64,000 nucleotides of DNA. Source: Azolla caroliniana (Eukaryota; Polypodiophyta). Positions 10,132-21,600 of the stretch are shown here, piece by piece (positions within the stretch are counted from its first letter, which is position 1; the number at the start of each line of letters is the position of its first letter). A model generated the notes under the pieces. That model had not been told where the DNA came from. It made no database searches and was given only the letters and a program-made list of their open reading frames with translations. The position numbers and the translations under genes were made by a program. The stretch covers positions 5,084,001 through 5,148,000 of the forward strand of contig JBHGNT010000010.1 of the NCBI GenBank assembly GCA_043228905.1, in the 5' to 3' direction.

Positions 10132-12710
10132 ATGTTCCACTACCTGTGTAGTCAGTTAGTGGGTGACCATACTCTATCATGACTCCCATTGCAAGTAGTG
10201 TTTTTCACACACATTTATTAATATAATTGTGTGTTTTCACCAAGTGAGAGAAGAGATAGACAAACATACAAAGAGAGATAAGGGGGTCAAACATTGTTTT
10301 TGCAAGCGACTACTAATCGCTAGTGCCATCATTCCATTGAGTCTATTCGAATGGAGACAATCTAAGGCTTAACAAGAATGGGTTATCATCTGATGCTTAT
10401 AAAAAATTGAAGGATTGTGGATGGTCACAAATCTTTAAATGTAATTGGCACTTTTAGCAAAGGTCTTTACCTTGAGAATATTGATCGAGGATTTGTCTTG
10501 GTATTAGCTCTAAGGAGACATAAAATTGCCTCTTTGTCATTGTTCTAAGTGGAAAACAATGCTTATCGTTACATACAATGTCTTATCGCTTGGCAACTTT
10601 TGAGTTACATTTCTAAGATTTAGCAAGTATTGCCACATTGTTACTTGATACCAAGACAATCAACGTTTGCACAATTCAAATTGAAATCAGAGTTGGAAAT
10701 TATTTTTCTATTTCTACATTATTTGGGGATCTCATCATAATTTGGATATTTGCAATATCTATGTATGGATGGTAGGCATGGAGTTAGAGCATATCTCCCT
10801 AAGTTAAAGGAAGTCTTGATGAAGAAAAAATAATTTATTGGAGCAAGTAAAATTTATTTCCTCAATATTTTGTTTTAAGTCACCTATTGGCGATTTATCA
10901 TGTCCCACTATTCGTGCAGTGGTGACATCACTCAATTGTGCTATAATTGTAGTGTTTCTCACTCACATTTTTTAATATAAATGTCCATTTTCACCATAGA
11001 GAGAGAGAGAGAGAGAGAGAGAGAAGCAATCTTGGGACCCCTTTTTCCATATGCACTTTTGGATCATTAGCCATGGGTAGGGTAGGGTAGGGCTAGTAGG
11101 GGCAACCTTACCATCCTTGTAGAAATAAGGGTTTAGATAGATTTTTTTGAATAGTGAGAACGTTGGGAGCACAAAGGTTCAATGTTTGGCAATCTATAAC
11201 ACATGTGGCCTCATGACTTTAGTAAAAATAAGATTGTAGGGGGAAATGTTAAGTTGATAGAATTAAAATTAGGGATGTTATATGTCAGGATGATCAACAT
11301 TCCTCATTGATAGAGGAACAAATGCACAAGTTAGATATGCAATGTGCAATATTGGATGGATTATTCATGCAATTTGACATTGACGGAGGCATTGGCACAA
11401 TCTACGGGTCATTTTATAGTATCAACAATGGTAAAGTTGGGTCTTGGCCCATGTATGATTTTCTTTTATGCAAATAATCTCTTCTCATTCTTGATTGCTA
11501 CATAATTTACTCTTAGGAATCAAGAAAATTAATGAATGGCCACATAATTGAGTCTTAGCAATCAAGAAAACCAATGGATGCTTGGTGAGTGCTTTGTTAC
11601 ATACCACCACAACTTCTGCATTAGTTTTGGATAATTGATTGAGCATTGACATATAAATGGCTTAATTTTGTAACATGTTGCAACACAAGTTATTGATGCT
11701 GAAATTTTACAATGCCTACTACCAAGTTAAATGTTGATTCTAGAAGGTATTATCCACTTGGGCTGAATGCGTCTTATAATTCGTAAGAGAGAAGTTAACT
11801 TATATGGGGAGATGCAACACGGCTAAATCATTCAAGATTGCCAAAAAAATAATTATTAGGACACATACAAGTTTCTTCATTAACATGGAGGAAAGATCAT
11901 GAGGATGGGTTCCAAGACATGCATACATTTTGAATACACAAGTCCATATTGCCACTTGTACTCTTATCAAATATATAACATATAGCTCAAAATTATGCAG
12001 ATATTATGGTGTTACCAAAGTACAAAAAGGCTTCTCAGCAATCATATTCCCAAGTGGTTCTCAAGATTCAGACTATCATTTACCATTGTTCATCAAGTTA
12101 TAACAGAACACAGTTTTTTAATCATTCCACATGCTTATCCCCGCTTTCTAGATTATCCTTTCTAAGCAAATAACCCCAATTTGTTCAAAACTTGATCTCA
12201 TTGCCACTTTTCTTTTTGCGTGAACTTGATCATCCTATTGGTTTGTTGAATGGATTTGAAATGGTAAGTGAACATCCATACTATTATAATAATACCTATG
12301 CTAAAAATATGAGACATCTATGCATATCATGATTGGATCACTTAAGTCTATTTTCAACCCATAACACAAAAAAGTGTCTGCGAATGTCTTAAAGGTAGTC
12401 AAAGAGCTCATCCAATCAATGGTGGATCATACACATGAACATTGAGAGAGGGTCCTACGGCTCACAAAACATCAGTGCCAATAGCATCTAAATTAAATAC
12501 CAAAACAAAAAACAATGCGATTCCTCAAAATGGTTTCATTAGAAGTAGATTTTGTCAAAATCATAGTATTTATACAATAAATCTTTCTCAAAAAGGCTTT
12601 TAAAATGAACAGCTTAAAAAAAACATCAGCTAGTTACTTCGTCACACTTGCCATTTCTTGTACTCATTAGGAAATTTGAGATTGAGAGGGTGGGTTTCTA
12701 ATCTATTCTC
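9476..12710. other. Intergenic, no gene recognised
   Basis: AT-rich sequence with GA microsatellites at 9743..9767, 10090..10131 and 10998..11024. Sequence before the second and third runs (TGTAGTGTTT, CACACATTT, TTAATATAA, TTTTCACCA, at about 10195..10250 and 10945..11000) is shared at low identity, suggesting a decayed dispersed repeat. No reading frame with recognisable domains. Confidence 0.6.
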
Positions 12711-15700
12711 TCATATGTAAGTACCCAATTGTTTTTTGTGTCGGGATCTTCTCACTTCTCCCAATAGTTGATCTTCAAGCACTTTCTCTAATGCCATATC
12801 TTTTGATACAGAAGGAAGCCATCTCTCTCCTCGTTTTGCTTTCAATAAAGCAATGCGCTCCTCCTCTTTTCTCCGGGCCTCTTTCTCTTTGGCCCAATAC
12901 GCAAGCAAGGATGAGCAAGCCTTGGCAGCAGCTTTATCTGCATTTGCCTTTACTGCCATGCCATCAATCGCAGCCGCTAATATGCATGACTGGAACTGTC
13001 AAGCCACATATAGATGAAACATCAGTGACAACTGGCATACAAAAAATAAACACATGCCAAACCAACAATATTGGACTTCTCAACCAAACTCCTTCCATTT
13101 GAAAAAGGAAACTTTGTAGTCAGCCCCATAGATGATTTTTGTTTTACATAGATGCAAATACATCCTCTCTCTCTCTCTCTCTCTCTCTGAATGCCTATTG
13201 ATCGTATCCAACCTTATCTCATTACCAATATGAGTAGCATGCTCGTGGAGCCCTTACACTACTTCGCACTCGATCTCACAAGTTAGGTATTGAAGTTGCA
13301 TCATGGTATCAAAATGTAACGAATTTGAAGACATGTAAAGTATGCAATGAAGGCATGGTAGAGGATGAATGTCACTTGCTCTTCACATGCTCGACATATA
13401 GTGCAATTCGTTCAAGATATGTTGGCATACTAAGAGGTAGTGATAACTTAAGATCCATACTTAAGACACCACCTAGAGCTCATATGTGTATGCTTTATTA
13501 ACACATAGAGACTTTATGCTTCAACATATGAATACCCCTTCTTAGGAAGGAGACATATATCAAGAACACATGTATACTCTGGTCCCATAGGTCAAAATTG
13601 GCCTCTTTATGGACGATAAAAATTCTAATTCTAATTCTAATTCTCTCTCTCGTACAAAATAGAAAAACCCTTGTGAAAGAAATAACGGAAACTCATCAAG
13701 CCATACCTTTTCCGAAGTTTCGTATGAATCGTCATCTATATTCTTGGTTCTTTTTGCTACTACATTTTCTATCTTCCTGGTCCTTGGTACTCCATCTGTG
13801 ATAGGAAAAATAAAAAATTATAATTTAATATTTTGAAATATTAACAAATTAGAATTCATTTATTTCAGTCATTCCAGAGACTACCATTCACATATACTTG
13901 CCTTCACGAGGGTGTTCATCGGAAAGACCAGGTGGTGCACAACGAAATAGATAGAATGCACTACTGCTATCATCATTATGTTGCTCCATGTGTGTATCGT
14001 AATGCTTTGAAGTTTTTATTTCCAATGCATTGTCAATATACTTATTAAGCAGATCACGTGCCTGTTGCAAATGAAGAATATCATACATTTGAAGTGACTC
14101 TAAAGTAAATTCGACTTCTGTGAAATCTGATCATTTGTCTGCAAGAAGCAAGCATTATAAGTACTAAAACCCAAAAGCTTCTTATCAAGTTGGAAGGAGA
14201 CATGTTTCCTACATGCACTAAACCACGACTTGCAATTCTAGTTTCCTTGGAAGAAAAAGCATTTCCTTCTAGCAAGAATAAGGGACACATGGACAGAGTA
14301 CGGGCACACCATCCTATGCAATGGATGGTTAAACGATTATTTGGGGGGCCAGGAGGATCTACTAGCATATCTCAGGCAGCCTATGAAACCAATCTAGAGA
14401 TTATATCTGAGAATGCTGTCTCACCATGGAGAGCAACAATATTAACATGGGTAAAACTGCTCAAGGTATGGTTGCTATTGCTCAAGTAATTCATAAAGAA
14501 TCTAAATTGAAACATTCAATGCTCTTGAGGAAACATTATTGTTAGCTAAAAAGATAACATTGTGACCTTAGATGGATTCTGCCTTCAAAAGATCTCTAAC
14601 ATGGGCTATTCCAAGATAAAGATGTCTTTTGAGACAAATGTCTATAACACGATGCTCAATTATGCAAAGGTTCTTCTTTTGTTATCGTCATAGATGTCAC
14701 AGTCGTTGACCATCACAAGTTTATAAATCTTGGTGGTAATGGTGTGGTGCATTGCCCATTACAAGTTTATAAATATTGTGGTAATGGTGTGGTGATGCCT
14801 TCATTCTGGATCATGATTTCCCTCAATAGAGTAGACGCCATGTGCATCTCATCATGTTGTCCCATTATTTCATGCTGTTAGAGACTAGCACAGTAATAAT
14901 CAAGAAAAACAACTGCAATGAACATGCACTTGAAGCAAATGCAGATATCCTGCTCACAAAACCCTTTCCTGGAATATTTTCATAAAATTTACTCATGTTG
15001 GAAAGATGAAATATCGTCCATTCACGGTTCAGAATATTCTTTTCTTATAGTGGATTCGTCAACAGGGTAGAATGAGAGACGAATCCCTACCATTTGGATA
15101 GTAGATTGCGGCTGAAGATTTAGTGAAAAAGCTCTCATCTTTCCTGTATATAAGCATGTTCTAACAATCTGAAGGACCTAGACGTTCCAAAAGCATAGCC
15201 TGAGACAACCCATATTGGTCAGCACTAAAATGATTCGATTCACATGCAACCCATATATTCTTCAGTACTAATATGAGTCAATTCACATGCAACCCATATA
15301 TTCTTCAGTAATAAGATGATTCGATTCACGTGCAACCCATATGCTTCAGTATTAAGATAACTCGATTCACATAAGCAGTGAGAAAAAACAATTGTAGAAA
15401 TGATCAAATGTGTGTGTCCATCGGCATCATGGTCAGGTTTAAAGGCCCAAAGGCATGAAGCTGGCCCACAAAAGGTTGAAAATGCTTCGCTTGGACCAAA
15501 AAAAAGAAAAAAAAAGCAAGGAGGCTCTGTTTGCAGGAATCGTACCCGAGACTGGTAGAATTTGAGGGCGGGGCCAGAATCGTCTCCGGCGGCGGAGGAA
15601 GTGGAAGCAGGGGCGGCGGCGGCGGCGACTGTGGCGCTGTCGACGGCCACACTACGCAGCCTTTCCGCCTCTTCTTCGTCATCGCCATCGCTGTCGCTGC

Positions 15701-15713
15701 CTGAAGAACCCAT
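12711..15713 (-). CDS. Conserved plant protein of unknown function (4 exons, one GC-AG intron)
   Basis: Exons 15546..15713, 13902..14061, 13707..13795 and 12711..12995 give 233 residues. The N-terminus is acidic (MGSSGSDSDGDDEEEAERLR) followed by an Ala/Ser-rich stretch; the middle reads ALKFYQSRARDLLNKYID; the C-terminus is a Lys/Glu/Arg-rich helix (WAKEKEARRKEEER) followed by RGERWLPSV. This layout matches small, charged plant proteins of unknown function that I recall but cannot name; no catalytic motif is visible. Intron 2 (13796..13901) uses donor AG|GCAAGT: only that choice keeps the frame open to the good donor after exon 3, whereas the nearby GTATAT donor leads to a stop. The start is the ATG at 15713, preceded by an ATTC microsatellite. 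Likely a coiled-coil cytosolic or nuclear protein; function not inferred. Confidence 0.78.
13165..13188. repeat. CT microsatellite
   Basis: A pure CT run of about 24 bp in intron 3 of the 12711..15713 gene. Confidence 0.9.
13195..13445 (+). mobile_element. LINE ORF fragment in intron 3
   Basis: The plus strand reads RTRSHKLGIEVASWYQN, KTCKVCNEGMVEDECHLLF and CSTYSAIRSRYVGI after one stop. The pattern LR.GSH.L.IE..., C..C, VEDE.H.LF.C..Y..IR is the zinc-binding C-terminus of non-LTR reverse transcriptases. It is antisense to the host gene and intronic, so probably harmless. Confidence 0.7.
15226..15372. repeat. 45-bp tandem repeat, about 3.5 copies
   Basis: Units share ATTC(A/G)ATTCAC(A/G)TGCAACCC and CATATATTCTTCAGTA. 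It lies in intron 1 of the unknown-function gene, about 180 bp inside the donor. Confidence 0.85.
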
Positions 15714-15730
15714 ATCTCTTCTTCTGTAGA

Positions 15731-15876
15731 TCATTCATTCATCCCTTCATTCATTCATTCATTCTTTCATTCGTTCGTTCGTTCATTCATTCATTCATTC
15801 AGCCCTTCATTCGTTCATTCGTTCATTCGTTCGTTCATTCGTTCGTTCATTCGTTCGTTCATTCGTTCGTTCGTTG
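15731..15876. repeat. ATTC/GTTC tetranucleotide microsatellite at the 5-prime end of the gene
   Basis: About 35 TTCA/TTCG units start 18 bp upstream of the ATG at 15713 and occupy the likely 5-prime UTR. Confidence 0.95.
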
Positions 15877-16169
15877 AGAGCTGGCTCTGCTCTGCTCTCA
15901 CTCTCTTCACTAACAAAGTCTCATGTATGTATGTTTGTGTGTGGGCCTATTGAATCCCGGCACCGCCTCGTCATCATGTCCGCCCGGACATCTTTTCGCG
16001 TCGTCGTGTCCCCGCCCTGATTCCCGGGCCGTATGATTCCTTGACCCCGCCCAATCATCTTTACTTGGACAATGGGAAGCCTTGCGTATTCCCGTCTACT
16101 AGATATGTAGATGAGAAATTGATTTACCCGTGCTAGAACCCACACCATCCCCATGATATGTATAGAAGC

Positions 16170-16228
<59 letters not shown>

Positions 16229-16635
16229 GCTGGCCAAAACTTGTAACAAAAATACCTTGCTAGAATCGTGGAAGTCGTATCAATATGTAGAAGTGTCGTT
16301 TCTTCGGCAAAACTTGTAACACAAAAATATGTGTTAGAATTGTGGGCATCTTATGAATATAGTTGTCATTTCTCTCTTCACATCCCACTTTATTGTTGTA
16401 TTACTCGAGATTACTAATAAAATAATGTTTTTGGCATTTGGTTGTACAAGAAAGCACACCAAAGATGAACGGGACTAAGTGGTCGGCGAGATGTCGAGAT
16501 ACACATGGTAGGAGAGTGTTCCATCCCAAGTAAAAGAACTAGAGGAATGTTCCATGGTAGGTAAAAGAATCAGTACAAAGCAGTCCACAAAGGAGTGTTC
16601 CATAGTAGGTAAAAGAATCAGTGCAAGTAGCGTGT
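15877..16635. other. Intergenic with simple repeats
   Basis: Holds a CT microsatellite (16173..16221), an imperfect direct repeat built on AAAACTTGTAACA (about 16237..16340), and three copies of a GAGTGTTCCAT...GTAAAAGAA module (about 16513, 16545 and 16591). No gene recognised. Confidence 0.6.
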
Positions 16636-16765
16636 GGACATAACAGAAGTGAGAATACTGGATTGACTAACGCAAACAATTGGCGAGAATCCAATGCCTC
16701 CGAAAACCTAAGGGTTCCTTCGCACAAGGTTCGTCCACATAAGGGTGAGTCGGGGCAACAAGCCC
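16636..16765 (+). pseudogene. Organellar large-subunit rRNA fragment
   Basis: GTGAGAATACTGG, CTAACGCAAAC, CCGAAAACCTAAGGGTTCCT and AAGGGTGAGTCGGGG occur in the order and spacing of the conserved bacterial-type LSU rRNA segment (E. coli has GTGAGAATGCTGACATGAG, then ACCAAGGGTTCC, then AGGGTGAGTCG). Plant mitochondrial 26S is the likely source, though plastid 23S is not excluded. Similarity stops on both sides, so it is a short transferred piece. Confidence 0.6.
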
Positions 16766-17413
16766 AAGTTTGTGTCCCCAATGAAATGAGTAACCCACAT
16801 CCCTTGCCAATTGTGGCCTTAACACTTAGTCTCGATGGTTGGTGGGGAGTGTAACAACTTATGTTCGAGCGTCTTCCTACACGTACTGGACACGTGTCAA
16901 CTATAGAAAGTATTGTTCCAGAAATGACACCAATTCACCAATTCATGTTCAACTCGCTTGACGTTAGTGGACTTGCATGATACTATCAAGCAATTCGGGA
17001 AGAGAATGCATTAAGGTTGTGAACTTTGAATTTTCCTCTCTGAGCCCAGAGAATGTTATGCATTTTCCAGGGGCTTTAGCCACTCAACCGAAGGGAAGAG
17101 GGTAAACTGATTCTTACTCTATAGAACTGTGATGCATATTTTCATTCGTAGAGCTATCGAAGTCCCCTCACCTACTCTACTCTCCTTGCCGCTTTTTGAT
17201 GAGAAAAGTAGAAAATGAAACAATGCCGCCTCTAAGGCCCCACATCTAGCACAAGCACTTCCCGCTAAATTCAATCAAGCTACTTCTATGACATGCTATG
17301 CTTTTTGTCCTATGGTTAGAAGGTCAATTGGTCGCACGTCCAGCATATAGGTTTTTTTTGGCCTTGCATGTTCATAACTTAACTATAGGTGACCTTACAG
17401 CCGCTCGACTAGA
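16766..17413. other. Unassigned stretch between two organelle-derived fragments
   Basis: No reading frame or repeat recognised. Because organelle-like sequence lies on both sides, part of it (for example 17000..17413, next to nad4) may be mitochondrial intron or spacer DNA transferred with them; I cannot confirm this by eye. Confidence 0.4.
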
Positions 17414-18106
17414 CATACCAATAGTTACAAAATTCATATAGGCTACTAAAGGCTAGGCAATAATCATTTTCAGATCAATTTATCTTATAGTAGTAAGGAG
17501 AGTGTATATAATAGCAATCATGGTTAGAGTATAAATAAAAAGAGTAAAAGTATCACTCCAAGAAACATGAGTACAAAAAATCTTTAAAAAACATAGGTTC
17601 CCAGTTAAACAAAAAAAAAATCCCGCAAAGATTACAAATCTAGTTGTAAAGTACCTCTACATGAGCTTCGGGTAACCAAATATGAACTGGTATCATAGGC
17701 ACTTTTACCCAGAAAGAAGCGAAAAAGGTGAGCCATAGCAAGATTTAGCGCCATTCACTAGACTCAGTGGTTAATAATATATGCAATTTCGATAGTTTCC
17801 GTATGAAAGAAAATCAATAAGATAGCTAAGAGCATGAAGACAGATCCAAGCAAGGTATATAAGAGAAACTAATGTGCCGCTCATATTTTTTCTTTATCTA
17901 GAACCCCATATCCCTATAATAACAAACATAAAGATTAATAAAAAAAACATAAAAAAGTAAAATATACAGCATGCGAGAGACACAGCAAAAGCAATCGTAA
18001 AAGATTCACCAATTGAAAATGCTATTAATATACTCTTTCTCAAAACTATCGATGTCCTTTGTGTAGATTGCATGTTTTTCATAGATATGAAAACAGAAGC
18101 AATCAT
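17414..18106 (-). pseudogene. nad4: Nuclear copy of mitochondrial nad4 (NUMT), degenerate
   Basis: Minus translation across frame changes gives [64 protein letters not shown] followed by EAHVEV, then LFIYTLTMIAIIYTLLTTI, IDLKMIIA and YMNFVTIGM. Order and spacing follow respiratory complex I subunit ND4. The [14 protein letters not shown]-type motif is mitochondrial NAD4; plastid NdhD differs (PLHTWLPDTHGEA). There are several in-frame stops and at least two frameshifts, no start, and the 3-prime part of the gene is absent. It cannot encode a functional subunit. Confidence 0.85.
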
Positions 18107-18114
18107 ACAGATAT

Positions 18115-18141
18115 ATATATATATGAGGGTTTAGGGTTTAG
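18115..18141 (+). promoter_or_regulatory. TATA-like repeat and telo-box-type motif upstream of the CYBDOM gene
   Basis: ATATATATATATATGA followed by GGGTTTAGGGTTTAGG. AAACCCTA-type telo-boxes are frequent in plant promoters near the transcription start. They lie about 285 bp before the ATG at 18425; assignment is by motif only. Confidence 0.4.
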
Positions 18142-18268
18142 GAGATGGGCGGGGTGGGAGACCGGACACAATTCGGGCGGGTAAGCGGACACCGTAAAAA
18201 AAAACCCAAGGGCTCCACCGGACAATGGCCATTGGGCCGGACAAATTACAATCAATGCCCTGTCTTTT

Positions 18269-18274
<6 letters not shown>

Positions 18275-18312
<38 letters not shown>
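18275..18312. repeat. CT microsatellite in the 5-prime UTR of the CYBDOM gene
   Basis: A CT run of about 38 bp. A second CT run (18641..18672) and an AGA run (about 18728..18751) occur just inside intron 1. Confidence 0.9.
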
Positions 18313-18313
<1 letters not shown>

Positions 18314-18424
18314 ACAGCAGCAGCAGATCCAGCCACACAGACACAGCCCCAGCTCCATCGCCATAGCTCTCAGGAAAAACGAACAAAAAGAAATATATAT
18401 ACATATATATTTGCAGAAGATAGA

Positions 18425-18639
18425 ATGAAGACGACGCAGGGCCCCCCAAGCTCCGCCATTACCGCCTTCGCCTTCTCTCTCTTCCTCCTCCTCGCCTTCT
18501 TCGCAGGTCCCGTTTCCTCCGTCCTTTCCCCAGACGACTGCTCCCAGGCCGTTTCCATCCCTGACTTGACGTTTCCCGTCTCCCCACTCACTTGCGAGGT
18601 CGCCTGGCCTCAGTACAACTTCGTCCTCAGGGTACAAAT

Positions 18640-18672
<33 letters not shown>

Positions 18673-21600
18673 AAAATACTCATTAAACAGGTAATTGATC
18701 TCAATCTCGGGGAATATAGACAGAGATAAGAAGAAGAAGAAGAAGAAGAAGATATGTATACTATTACACGAGTGATAATGGTATAATATTGTCATCAGTA
18801 TAGCACTCCCCTATGGCAACAGGCGTTTGCTTTAACTACAATGCTTCCCTTTAGTGAAATTGGTATATGCCTTATTTGTCATCAATGTGCCTCAAATGAT
18901 GCTTCAATTTTCTCTCAAAAATGTCCCATACCAAGTTTGTTTCCATTCCTACGCCGGATATGTAGTATAAGTGCACTGGAGGATACATCGTATGAGTGCA
19001 TTGGTGCAAAGATAGGGAGGATACATAGCGGGTCATCTTCATACTTACTCACGGCAACTTGGGATTGATGTGTGTTCTTTCATTGTTTATTTGGTGACTA
19101 CGTGTCCTTAGGTGTGCACGGATAAATGTGGATGTAGCAGCCCCAGAAATACGCACTGTATGAAAATATCATATGTGAAATGGGAAGTCTGTAATTTATA
19201 CAACCCGTTCCAAACTGCACTTGAAATTAATATTTGTTGGACTTCCTTATAAATTGCACAAATGATTGATCAATTCTGAGAGAGCGGTCTATTGTTGAAA
19301 TAGAGACTACTGAATGGATTTGTGCATGGTGAGAGCATGCAGCGAATATTCACTCTATTTAATGGGCTCCAGAAATCTTGATTATAGGGCAGGGCTGACA
19401 TGTTGAAGATGATGACATGGCCAAGTGCTCATCTCATCAATCACTAGAAGTACACAGTTATATGTGAAATTAATTGTCAGTACAATCCTAATGTTGCTTT
19501 TTTTTACAGTAAATATATCTATTTAGATCCCTGACTGACATATCAGATCTCTAATGTCTGCTCAAGATGTCTATTTACTTTAATTTAGTGCTCAGTTGAG
19601 CAGTGTTGCTCCCATAGATGCATGATAATTAAGGATAAAATGTGAGTGTAATTATATAATTGATTATAACATAAGTTTATACTTTGATTAGAAAGCTAAA
19701 GCACTAGTTAATTACCGATGATTGCTACAAACATTATTGTCCAATGCTCTTATATGGAATATTGAAGAGCTTAAAAGTCAAATATAAAAGAGTGTATAAT
19801 AAGATCTGTGGGAAAGAAATGCCCCAAGGTAGCTATCTGGTTATGAAGAAATTGGGGAAGCATACCCCACAATTCCCACTTTAAATAATTATTTGAACTT
19901 ATTCAAATGTATCAGACGTTTCAGTACATGTCCCTTGATAATGTTTTGAACTACGATGTTCTTGTGCATCATTTATAGTGATTACTTCTTAGTGATGCAA
20001 ATGGATTGAAGACAAAAATGCAAATTTAGTGTTCCCAACATTTCCATTGATTAGATTCCAGATTGTTCCACAAAATCTTATGTTTCATCAAGGCCTCACA
20101 TTTGAATGTTCCATTCCAGTCTGATGCAAGTCTTTTTTTACTTGACAGTATTTCTATGACAAAAACATACAAAGGCTTAGCATTGTTTTATCTGCAAATA
20201 CTGCCATGAATTGGTTTTCCATGGGGTGGTCTCCAACAGGGAATATGGTTGGTGCAAGTGCCATGGTGGGGTACATGTCAAATGATGGTGAAGTTGCTGA
20301 AGGTATCATAAAACAATATTATCTGGCAGGCAAAACAAACTCTGGAGTTCTTGTAGATGATGGTAACTTAACAGTGATTCAAAAGTCGGCGTTGGTAACA
20401 ATGAAAAATCAGACTATATACATGGCATTTCAGATAGAGATGGACGAATCATCAGCATCATCTAGTAAACTCATTTATGCATATGCACGAACTGGTCAGA
20501 CGCCAGATGAAAATGGAAATATTCTCGTAGTCCATCAAGCTTCCTACAGAATGTCATTGGACTTCACTACAGGTAAGCATGCACTATGGTGGCAAACCAT
20601 TCTTGCACTCATCAATTTATTGTATCACAAAAATAAAGGGAATACTGTTTTTAATATGTGCTGGCTTCATTAAAAGACAACATGATAAGAAGGTTTAACG
20701 CCTGTCCATACATCTAGGTCTGAACTCTACATTCTTTAGTTGTTCTTTGGTGTTTTTCATACCTTTTTGCTTCAATAGGTTACCTTATATGTAAACCGAA
20801 TGTTTTAATCATGGCACATTCGTATGTCACTCCAATAGAAATGTAAATCTTACAACCAAGTTTTATGATTTTATCCTTTGTGGCTCACAATTACCTTTTT
20901 CGTTTTTTTATCTGCTGCCTATATATATAATTTTCTCTTTATAGTGGGCAGTCTTTTACATGTCTTTATGCCCCCCACTTTGTGTTGGTATGAACAATCA
21001 CCAACTTAAATCCCATAACTGTGGTCAATGAAGGGCGTGGTCCCATTAATGCAATAGATGGTTAACTGAATGTATTATAGTTCTGACTATTTTGCCCAGA
21101 TTGGCTGAAGCGCCCACGAAGTATGAGGCTCATATGATGGGCAAGTAGTGTTATATAGGTCTTTCAGCATGAGCGGATTAGAGAGCATTCTTCTTTGGAC
21201 TTGAACCATGCTAACCTCTGTGGAAAGACGATGATAAAACAGATATCCAGATCATCCATTAATGAGACATGCATGCTGTAATTAACCAGCTCCTTAGAGC
21301 CTATGTTCAAACATCAACATAATCTCTAAATTACCCGTGGCATGACGCAACATTTGGTGAATGTCATGTTTTTCTAAAATTCTATTCTAGTGTATGAATA
21401 GGGTGCTTCATCCACTGCCAGTTTGGTGATTGGACTTAGGGCCTGCCTGGGTTCAACATGCATGTTGACATGGACAAATATTCAGAGCACGTTTGACTGT
21501 GGGATGATATGGTCAAAAGTTGAAGAGGATGGGTATGAACCCGCATTGTCATTTTAATGTGGATCTTGATATGAAGGGATTTTACATTAATAGTAACGGA

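Noticed and set aside
15921-16154. 77-codon minus frame near 16 kb
   Set aside because: No recognisable motif, isolated, flanked by microsatellites.
17414-18106. Plastid ndhD as the source of the complex I-like fragment
   Set aside because: The motif around the conserved Trp-Leu-Pro is [12 protein letters not shown], as in mitochondrial NAD4, and spacing fits NAD4.
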